Part shown: positions 1 through 5,783 of the stretch, piece after piece | How positions within the stretch are numbered: position 1 is the first letter of the stretch | How the letters are laid out: each line of letters begins with the position of its first letter | NCBI GenBank assembly: GCA_035492535.1 | Contig: DATJJM010000247.1 | Span: 1 to 9,113, forward strand | Origin: JAMXLO01 sp035492535 | GTDB lineage: Bacteria; Pseudomonadota; Alphaproteobacteria; Acetobacterales; Acetobacteraceae | Length of the DNA stretch: 9,113 nt | Reading direction: 5' to 3' | Made by a program: the position numbers and the translations under genes | The notes under the pieces: generated by a model | What the model was told of the DNA's origin: nothing | The model's input: the letters and a program-made list of their open reading frames with translations, nothing else | Databases searched by the model: none

Positions 1-508
1 GGTCGAATCTTGCATATTTGCCGTCGAGCTTCGGTTGCGGGTCGTCCCACAGTGCGCGCCATGCGGTGAGGTATTCGTCGGTGACCGCGCCGCGTTCTTC
101 GTAGGGCGGGGTGCCGAGCGCTTCAAACTCCTCGCGCATCCAGCCGGTGCCGACGCCGGCGATGACGCGGCCGCCTGACAGGACGTCCGCGGTCATGAAC
201 AGCTTCGCCGCGAGGACGGCCGGCCGGTGCGGCACCACGGCGACCGAGGTGAGCAGCTTCAGCGTCTGTGTGCATCCCGCGAGGAATGCCAGCGTTGCGA
301 TGCAGTCGAAGCATTCGCCAGTGGGCGCGCCGGGCCAGATGCCGTCGGCTGTGTAGGGGTACCGCACGCCGGTCTGCATGGGCACGATCAGGTGGTCGGC
401 GACGCCGAGATGCGTATAGCCGAGCGCTTCGGCACGCTGCGCCACCGCGATGACGTTGTCACGTGTGGTGAGGCAGCCGCGGGTCCCTATGTGAATGCCG
501 AAATGCAT
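1..508 (-). CDS. LLM class flavin/F420-type oxidoreductase, Rv2161c-like (3' end cut by window edge)
   Basis: This gene reads leftwards and leaves the window before its stop, so about 169 N-terminal residues are visible. Its protein is homologous to the two plus-strand enzymes beside it: it has the N-terminal strand (MHFGIHIGT), an A-D-H motif near residue 38, VVPHRPAVL-AAK around residue 90, a glycine-rich GVGTGW segment, an EEFEALG helix, RGAVTDE and DGKY. These place it in the luciferase-like TIM-barrel family, probably the Rv2161c-type subfamily (from memory of the family). I chose the ATG at 508 because GGGGAG lies 4 bases upstream and the protein then starts exactly like its paralogs; an in-frame ATG at 520 would add four residues. 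It is clearly more diverged than the plus-strand pair. Cofactor (F420 or FMN) and substrate are unknown. It is transcribed divergently from the main cluster across 76 bases. Confidence 0.88.
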   Translation of the reverse strand, partial: MHFGIHIGTRGCLTTRDNVIAVAQRAEALGYTHLGVADHLIVPMQTGVRYPYTADGIWPGAPTGECFDCIATLAFLAGCTQTLKLLTSVAVVPHRPAVLAAKLFMTADVLSGGRVIAGVGTGWMREEFEALGTPPYEERGAVTDEYLTAWRALWDDPQPKLDGKYARFD

Positions 509-584
509 CAGTCTCCCCATCTGGCTGGCGGCGGCGGATCGTGTGCTAACGTCGGGGCAGACGCAACACAAGCGGAGGGAACAA
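509..584. promoter_or_regulatory. Divergent intergenic region between LLM oxidoreductase genes
   Basis: These 76 bases separate two divergently read LLM genes and must hold the start signals for both if each is transcribed from here. On the plus strand a TGTGCTAACG stretch (542-551) resembles the -10 region of many alphaproteobacterial promoters, but no convincing -35 lies 17 bases upstream. On the minus strand I see no good pair. I found no long inverted repeat. The plus-strand Shine-Dalgarno site GGAGGGA lies at 574-580. The promoter role follows from gene orientation, not from consensus boxes. Confidence 0.35.
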
Positions 585-1538
585 ATGCAGATCGGGTGCA
601 GCGCGCCAACCAGCGGGCCTCTGATCGCGCCGGACAGCCTGGTGCGGATCGCCACCGAAGCCGAGATGCTCGGCTTCGACTATGTCACGGTCAGCGACCA
701 CGTGATGATGCCGAAGAGCGTGGTGTCGCGTTATCCGTACAGCGAGTCGGGCGAATTCCCCTCAGGCGCCGGTGCGGCGCGGCTGGAGCAGCTTGCCACC
801 GCGGCGTTCATTGCCGCCGCGACATCGAAGCTGGGGATCGTGACGTCGGTGATGGTGGTGCCGCATCGGCCGGCGGTGCTGACGGCGAAGATGCTGGCGA
901 CGATCGATTATCTGTCGAAGGGCCGGCTGACGCTGGGCATTGGCGCCGGCTGGTGCAAGGAGGAGTTCGAGGTGATCGGCGCCGCGCCGTTCGATGATCG
1001 TGGGCATGTCACCGATGAATGGATGATGGTCTGCAAGGAGCTGTGGTCGAGCGATGATCCGCGCTTCGACGGCAAGTACGTGAAGTTCAGCGACGTGGTG
1101 TTCACGCCGAAGCCGGCGCAGAAATCGATTCCGATCTGGGTTGGCGGCGAGAGCGGCCCGGCGTTGCGGCGCACCGCGAAATACGCCGACGCGTGGTATC
1201 CGATTGGGACGAACCCGCAGTTCCCGATGGACACGCTGACCCGGCTGAAGGGCGGTGTGGCGAAGCTGAAGGAGCTGACCGAGAAGGCCGGGCGCAATCC
1301 GGCGTCGGTGGGTGTGGCGTATCGTGTGTCGTCGAATCCCGAGGCGCAGCCGAAGGGGACGGTGAATGGCGAGCGCAAGCTGTTCACCGGTGGTGGCGCC
1401 GACTATGCCGGCGACATCAAGGCGCTGCATGACGCCGGCGTGACATCGTTCGATTTCGGCCTGTTCGGTGCGACGCTGGATGCGACGCTCGGCAATCTGC
1501 GCCGGTTCAAGGACGAGGTGATGGCGAAGGTGCGCTGA
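585..1538 (+). CDS. LLM class F420-type oxidoreductase, Rv2161c-like (tandem paralog A)
   Basis: A 317-residue luciferase-like enzyme predicted to bind F420 or FMN in a TIM barrel and to carry out a redox or monooxygenase step on an unknown substrate. Visible signatures in order are VTVSDH (34-39), VVPHRPAVLTAK (91-102), KGRLTLGIGAGW (112-123), EEFEVIG, DDRGHVTDEW, FDGKYVKFSDVVFTPKP and PIWVGGES (183-190); this order is typical of the probable F420-dependent Rv2161c family. The start at 585 is preferred over an in-frame ATG at 495: AGCGGAGGGA sits directly upstream, the protein then matches the next gene residue for residue in length, and 495 would lie inside the divergent gene. It ends two bases before the next gene, so the two are almost certainly co-transcribed. 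No signal peptide; cytoplasmic. Cofactor and substrate are not shown by the sequence. Confidence 0.93.
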   Translation: MQIGCSAPTSGPLIAPDSLVRIATEAEMLGFDYVTVSDHVMMPKSVVSRYPYSESGEFPSGAGAARLEQLATAAFIAAATSKLGIVTSVMVVPHRPAVLTAKMLATIDYLSKGRLTLGIGAGWCKEEFEVIGAAPFDDRGHVTDEWMMVCKELWSSDDPRFDGKYVKFSDVVFTPKPAQKSIPIWVGGESGPALRRTAKYADAWYPIGTNPQFPMDTLTRLKGGVAKLKELTEKAGRNPASVGVAYRVSSNPEAQPKGTVNGERKLFTGGGADYAGDIKALHDAGVTSFDFGLFGATLDATLGNLRRFKDEVMAKVR

Positions 1539-1540
1539 CC

Positions 1541-2494
1541 ATGCACATCGGCTTCAACGCACCGACCACGGGTGACCTGATCGGACCGGACAGCCTGCGC
1601 CGTATCATCACCGAAGGCGAAGCTCTCGGCTTCGACTACGTGACGGTCAGCGACCACATCATGGTGCCGCGCAATCTCGAGTCGAAGTACCCTTACACGA
1701 ACGACGGCGAGTTCCCGGCGGGCACCGCGGCGGCGTGGCTCGAGCAGCTGGCGACGACTGCCTACATCGCGGCGCTGACTGAGAGGTTGCGCTTCGTGAT
1801 GTCTGTGATGGTGGTGCCGCATCGGCCCGCGGTGCTGACTGCGAAGATCCTGGCGACGATCGACTATTTGTCGAAGGGGCGGCTCACGCTGGGGATCGGC
1901 GTCGGCTGGTGCCGGGAGGAGTTCGAGGCGATTGCCGCCGCGCCGTTCGATGACAGGGGTCACGTCACCGACGAATGGATGGCGGCCTGCAAGGAGCTGT
2001 GGACCCAGGAGGATCCACGGTTCGACGGCAAGTATGTGAAGTTCTCTGACGTGGTGTTCACCCCGAAACCGGTGCAGCAGCCGATCCCCATCTGGGTCGG
2101 TGGCGAAAGTGCGCCGGCATTGCGGCGCATTATGCGGTATGCCGATTGCTGGTATCCGGTGGGCACCAATCCGCAGTTCCCGATGAACACAGTCACACGC
2201 TTCAGGTCCGGGCTCGAGCGGTTCCGTGGATTTGCGGAAAGGGGCGGTCGCGATCCTGCGACCTTGCAGGTGGCGCTGCGCGTGCTGGCCGGACCATCGA
2301 ACCGTCCGCGGCGCAGCGTCGATGGCGAGGGCGAAATGTTCACCGGCGGAGCCGCGGACTATGTCGGTGACATCAAGGCGCTGCAGGATCTGGGCGTCAA
2401 TGCGGTGGACGTCCGGCTGTTTGCCACCACGCTGGAAGCGACAATCGACAACATGCGTCGCTTCCACGACGAAGTGATGGCTAAGGTCCGATAG
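1541..2494 (+). CDS. LLM class F420-type oxidoreductase, Rv2161c-like (tandem paralog B)
   Basis: Also 317 residues, aligning without gaps to the preceding gene product at about 217 of 317 identities (hand count, 68%). It keeps all the family signatures: VTVSDH, VVPHRPAVLTAK, KGRLTLGIGVGW, DDRGHVTDEW, DGKYVKFSDVVFTPKP and PIWVGGES. Identity is uneven: residues 31-220 are about 77% identical but residues 221-260 only about a third, so the late barrel region has changed most. The start follows the upstream stop by two bases, and GAAGGTG within the upstream gene end can serve as the ribosome site. Tandem placement and equal length point to local duplication followed by divergence, perhaps to a different substrate or to a hetero-oligomer with paralog A (inference). 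Likely a cytoplasmic flavin- or F420-dependent oxidoreductase. Confidence 0.93.
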   Translation: MHIGFNAPTTGDLIGPDSLRRIITEGEALGFDYVTVSDHIMVPRNLESKYPYTNDGEFPAGTAAAWLEQLATTAYIAALTERLRFVMSVMVVPHRPAVLTAKILATIDYLSKGRLTLGIGVGWCREEFEAIAAAPFDDRGHVTDEWMAACKELWTQEDPRFDGKYVKFSDVVFTPKPVQQPIPIWVGGESAPALRRIMRYADCWYPVGTNPQFPMNTVTRFRSGLERFRGFAERGGRDPATLQVALRVLAGPSNRPRRSVDGEGEMFTGGAADYVGDIKALQDLGVNAVDVRLFATTLEATIDNMRRFHDEVMAKVR

Positions 2495-2509
2495 AGAAGG
2501 AGTCCGGGG

Positions 2510-3550
2510 ATGCAACTTGGTATCACGATGCGGATCAACGGCGCGTCACCGAAGCTCAGCATGGACGAGGTGCTGGAGGCGGAGCGCCTCGGCTATGTGT
2601 CGTGCTGGTCGGGCGAGGCGTGGGGCACCGATGCGGTCTCGCCGGTCGCGTGGGTGCTGGCACGCACGACGCGGATCAAGGCCGGCACCGCCATTATGCA
2701 AATGCAGGCGCGCACGCCGTCCTGTGCGGCGATGACGGCGATGACGCTGAATGCGCTGTCCGGCGGGCGGTTCCTGCTGGGGATCGGGCCGTCGGGGCCG
2801 CAGGTGATCGAGGGCTGGCATGGCGTTGCGTTCGGCAAGCCGCTTGGGCGGACGAAGGAGTATATCGACATCATCCGCAAGGCGCTCGCGCGCGAGGCGC
2901 CGCTGACCTATCACGGCGAGCACTACCACATCCCGTACGACGGTCCCGATGCCACGGGGCTTGGCAAGCCATTGCGCAGCATCGTGCATGGCGATCCGAG
3001 CTTGCCGATCTATACCGCGTCGATCACGCCGGCGGGGCTGCGGAGCGCGGGCGAGGTGTCGGATGGCACGCTGCCGATATGGTTCTCGCCGGAGCAGGCG
3101 GACCTGGTGGTGAAGCCGATCCTCGATGGCCGCGTGAAGGCGGGGAAGGCGCGCGACATCGATGGGTTCGATCTGGCGCCGTATGTGAAGATCGCGATGG
3201 GGGATGATCTGGAGGCGTGCCGGGATTCGGTGCGGCCGAACCTGGCGCTGTATATCGGCGGGATGGGCGCACGGTCGAAGAATTTCTACAACGATTTCGC
3301 GGTGCGGCTTGGCTACGAGGAATCGGCGGCGAAGATCCAGGACCTGTATCTGGGCGGGCACAAGAAGGATGCCGAAGCGCTGGTGCCGGACAAGCTGATC
3401 GATGAGATCGCCCTGGTGGGTTCCGCGGATCGCATCAGGGACCGGTTACAGGTGTGGAAGCAGGCGGCGAAGAACGGCAAGCTGACGACGATGGTGCTGA
3501 CCGGCGCGTCGGTGGAGGCGCTGCGCGTGGTGGCCGAGGCGGTGCTGTAG
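2510..3550 (+). CDS. LLM class F420-type oxidoreductase, Rv3520c-like
   Basis: A 346-residue luciferase-like TIM-barrel enzyme of a different subfamily from its upstream neighbours. It has RIKAGTAIMQMQARTP (55-70), LSGGRFLLGIGPSGPQVIEG (83-102), a GKPLGRTKEY stretch, LGKPLRSIVHG (151-161), and the segment RPNLALYIGGMGARSKNFYND (242-262) followed by KIQDLYLGG. The pattern closely recalls the possible F420-dependent Rv3520c family (TIGR03559) and, more distantly, methylene-tetrahydromethanopterin reductase. AGAAGGAG (2495-2502), seven bases before the ATG, fixes the start; it begins 15 bases after the preceding stop, so it belongs to the same operon. The mycobacterial relative lies within the steroid-catabolic KstR regulon, which hints at a lipid-like substrate, but function here is not proven. 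Whether the host makes F420 cannot be seen. Confidence 0.92.
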   Translation: MQLGITMRINGASPKLSMDEVLEAERLGYVSCWSGEAWGTDAVSPVAWVLARTTRIKAGTAIMQMQARTPSCAAMTAMTLNALSGGRFLLGIGPSGPQVIEGWHGVAFGKPLGRTKEYIDIIRKALAREAPLTYHGEHYHIPYDGPDATGLGKPLRSIVHGDPSLPIYTASITPAGLRSAGEVSDGTLPIWFSPEQADLVVKPILDGRVKAGKARDIDGFDLAPYVKIAMGDDLEACRDSVRPNLALYIGGMGARSKNFYNDFAVRLGYEESAAKIQDLYLGGHKKDAEALVPDKLIDEIALVGSADRIRDRLQVWKQAAKNGKLTTMVLTGASVEALRVVAEAVL

Positions 3551-3568
3551 CGATCAGGGCGGAGGTTA

Positions 3569-3596
3569 CTGGCTGGATTTGCCGGATACCGGCCAG
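3569..3596. repeat. Imperfect inverted repeat downstream of the LLM operon
   Basis: CTGGCTGG (3569-3576) can pair with CCGGCCAG (3589-3596) over eight positions with one G-U pair and a 12-base loop. Within it GCCGG-ATA-CCGGC (3581-3593) forms an alternative shorter hairpin. It begins 18 bases after the stop of the third LLM gene. There is no T-run after it, so it is a weak candidate for an intrinsic terminator. It may instead be an operator just upstream of the promoter candidate at 3599-3627, or chance in GC-rich DNA. Confidence 0.3.
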
Positions 3597-3598
3597 CA

Positions 3599-3627
3599 TG
3601 GACGCGGCCCGCTCGCTCTCCTAGCAT
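3599..3627 (+). promoter_or_regulatory. Weak sigma70-type promoter candidate before the beta-oxidation genes
   Basis: TGGACG (3599-3604) and TAGCAT (3622-3627) are separated by 17 bases, each matching four of six consensus positions. Transcription would begin near 3634 and give a leader of about 23 bases containing the Shine-Dalgarno GAGGG (3643-3647). The 106-base gap, much longer than the other spacings in the cluster, makes a separate start plausible. The match is weak and could be chance. Confidence 0.28.
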
Positions 3628-3644
3628 CGACGCCGTCGCGTCGA
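3627..3644. promoter_or_regulatory. Perfect 7-bp inverted repeat at the predicted transcript start
   Basis: TCGACGC (3627-3633) and GCGTCGA (3638-3644) are perfect reverse complements around the four-base centre CGTC. The 18-base palindrome begins at the last base of the candidate -10 box and ends inside the Shine-Dalgarno region of the downstream hydratase/dehydrogenase gene. It could be a repressor operator, or an mRNA hairpin that partly masks the ribosome site. Chance is possible in DNA this rich in CG. Confidence 0.35.
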
Positions 3645-3656
3645 GGGAAGCCATCA

Positions 3657-5771
3657 ATGAGTGGAGCATCACCGGTCAGCCTGGCTCGTCAGGGTGAAAT
3701 CGGCATCATCACGGTGAACTATCCGCCGGTGAATGCGCTCGGTCCCGGTGTGGCGGAGGGCATCAAGGACTGCCTCGCGCGCGGCAATACCGATCCGGCC
3801 ATCAAGATCATGGTCCTGATCGGGGCCGGCCGCAGCTTCATTGCCGGCGCCGACATCCGTGGATTTGGGACCAATCGTCCGCGTCTCCCGCTGGGGCAGC
3901 GCGTCTATGATGTGCTCGATGCCAGCGAGAAACCGGTGATCGCGGCGATCCACGGGTACGCCCTGGGGGGCGGACTGGAGATCGCGCTCGCCTGCCATTA
4001 TCGCATGGCGTTGCCGAGCGCGAAGGTCGGGTTGCCGGAGGTGCTGATCGGCATCCTGCCCGGTGGCGGCGGGACGCAGCGCCTGCCACGCCTGATCGGC
4101 GTCAAGGCGGCGCTCGACATGATTGTCACCGGCCGGCATGTGCCGGGGCCGGAAGCGCGCAGGCTCGGGATCATCGACGAGCTGTTGCCCGAGAACGCCG
4201 ATCTGCTGGAAAGCGCGATCGCCTTTGGCATGCGTATCGCGGACACCAAGGCGCCGCCGCGCGTGCGCGATCGTCCGGTGAAGCTGGAAGACCCCGGGAT
4301 CTTCGATGCAATGCGCAAGTCGATCGCGCGTCGGGCGCGGAATCAGAAGGCGCCGTATTATTGCATCGATGCCGTCGAAGCTTCGACGACACTGCCGTTC
4401 GATGAGGGCTGCCGGCGTGAGGCGGATCTGTTCAAGGAGCTGGAAGACAGTCCGGAAGCGCGCTCCCTCCGCTATGCGTTCTTCATCGAGCGCGAAGTCA
4501 CGCGGCTGCCTGACATCCCGTCCAATACGCAGGCCAAGGATTTCTCCACGGCGGCGGTGGTGGGTGCCGGCACAATGGGCGGTGGCATCGCGATGAGCTT
4601 CGCCGACTTCGGCTATCCGGTGAAGATCATGGACGTGACGCCGGAAGCGCTGGAACGGGGCATGCAGCGCATCCGCGACAACTACGCGACGTCGGTGAAG
4701 CGGGGCTCGCTGGCGGAAGCGGAAATGCGACGGAGGCTGGCGCGGATCCAGCCGGTCGCGGATTATGAGGACATCGCCGATTGCGACCTGGTGGTCGAGG
4801 CGGTGTTCGAAGAGATGGATGTGAAGAAGCCGGTCTTCGCCAAGCTGGACGACGTGATGAAGCCGGGTGCGCTGATCTTCTCCAACACGTCGGCGCTGAA
4901 CGTCGATGCGCTTGCCGCGATGACCAGGCGGCCACAGGACGTTGCGGGCACGCATTTCTTCAGCCCGGCCAATGTGATGAAGCTGCTGGAGGTGGTGCGT
5001 GGCAAGGCCTCGTCGCCACGGACGCTGGCGAGCGCGATGCAGATGGGCCGCAAGATCGGCAAGCTGTCGGCGATGGCGGGCAACACCGACGGCTTTGTCG
5101 CCAACCGTTCGCGTGCGCCGTTCAACACCGAGATGGTGATCCTGCTGGAGGAAGGCTGCCTTCCCGTGCAGGTCGACAAGGTGATGGTCGATTTCGGCTA
5201 TCCGATGGGCCCGTTCGCAGTCGGCGACCTGGCGGGCCTCGATATCGGTTACGCCAGCCGCAAGCGCCGCGCCGCGGAAAATCCCAACTTCCGCATGCAG
5301 CCGATCCCGGATCGGCTGGTGGAGATGGGACGCTACGGGCAGAAGACGGGTGCCGGCTGGTACAAGTACGAGAAGGGCGATCGGACGCCGTATCCCGATC
5401 CGGAGGTGGCGGCGATCATCAAGGACGTTGCCAACAGCCTGAACATTCCGCAGCGCACATTCAGTGATGACGAGATCCTGCGGCGCCTGCTGTTCTCTTC
5501 GGTGAACGAGGCCTGCAAGATCCTGGAAGAGGGCAAGGCCTATCGGCCGAGCGATGTCGATGTGATGTGGCTGCACGGCTTCGGCTTCCCGCGTTATCGC
5601 GGCGGCCTGTTCTTCTGGGCCGATACGATCGGCGTGCGGGATGTCTATAACCAGATCGCAGCCTGGCATCAGCAATACGGCGACCGCTGGGCGCCGTCGC
5701 GGCTGTTGCGCGATCTCGCTGAATCGGGCACGGCGTTCCGGGAGGCCAAGGCAGCAGCGTTCGTGCCGTAA
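3657..5771 (+). CDS. Bifunctional enoyl-CoA hydratase / 3-hydroxyacyl-CoA dehydrogenase (FadB/FadJ/MFE-1 type)
   Basis: A 704-residue cytoplasmic enzyme for two beta-oxidation steps: hydration of a trans-2-enoyl-CoA, then NAD-dependent oxidation of the 3-hydroxyacyl-CoA. The N-terminal crotonase domain (about 1-200) has the oxyanion-hole segment FIAGADI (61-67), GGGLE with catalytic Glu108, and GLPE with Glu128; the 20-residue spacing matches FadB. The Rossmann domain starts near 298 with GAGTMGG (303-309); the catalytic pair is His433 in THFFSPA and Glu445 in LLEVV, again at family spacing. GFVANR (479-484) and two C-terminal dehydrogenase domains follow, the last with GFGFPRYRGG (641-650). 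Both active sites look intact. FadB is about 729 residues, so this is a slightly shorter, complete member. GAGGG upstream and the conserved beginning favour 3657 over an in-frame ATG at 3579. It is followed at 12 bases by an acyl-CoA dehydrogenase. No thiolase is visible. Confidence 0.95.
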   Translation: MSGASPVSLARQGEIGIITVNYPPVNALGPGVAEGIKDCLARGNTDPAIKIMVLIGAGRSFIAGADIRGFGTNRPRLPLGQRVYDVLDASEKPVIAAIHGYALGGGLEIALACHYRMALPSAKVGLPEVLIGILPGGGGTQRLPRLIGVKAALDMIVTGRHVPGPEARRLGIIDELLPENADLLESAIAFGMRIADTKAPPRVRDRPVKLEDPGIFDAMRKSIARRARNQKAPYYCIDAVEASTTLPFDEGCRREADLFKELEDSPEARSLRYAFFIEREVTRLPDIPSNTQAKDFSTAAVVGAGTMGGGIAMSFADFGYPVKIMDVTPEALERGMQRIRDNYATSVKRGSLAEAEMRRRLARIQPVADYEDIADCDLVVEAVFEEMDVKKPVFAKLDDVMKPGALIFSNTSALNVDALAAMTRRPQDVAGTHFFSPANVMKLLEVVRGKASSPRTLASAMQMGRKIGKLSAMAGNTDGFVANRSRAPFNTEMVILLEEGCLPVQVDKVMVDFGYPMGPFAVGDLAGLDIGYASRKRRAAENPNFRMQPIPDRLVEMGRYGQKTGAGWYKYEKGDRTPYPDPEVAAIIKDVANSLNIPQRTFSDDEILRRLLFSSVNEACKILEEGKAYRPSDVDVMWLHGFGFPRYRGGLFFWADTIGVRDVYNQIAAWHQQYGDRWAPSRLLRDLAESGTAFREAKAAAFVP

Positions 5772-5783
5772 GGGGGAAACAGC

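Noticed and set aside
495..584. Upstream in-frame extension of LLM paralog A from an ATG at 495
   Set aside because: The extra 30 residues overlap the divergent gene, are not found in the paralog, and lack a Shine-Dalgarno site; GGAGGGA precedes the ATG at 585.
227..997. Plus-strand open frame of 256 codons across the divergent region
   Set aside because: It overlaps the minus-strand LLM gene and the out-of-frame start of paralog A; no conserved motif and a composition typical of a shadow frame.
762..2515. Minus-strand open frames of 222 and 370 codons opposite the tandem LLM genes
   Set aside because: They resemble each other only because the sense genes are paralogs; their products are low-complexity Arg/His-rich and the sense strand has the family motifs.
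3579..3656. Upstream in-frame ATG extension (26 residues) of the hydratase/dehydrogenase
   Set aside because: The extension is not crotonase-like and covers the gap with inverted repeats; the start at 3657 has a Shine-Dalgarno and the usual family beginning.
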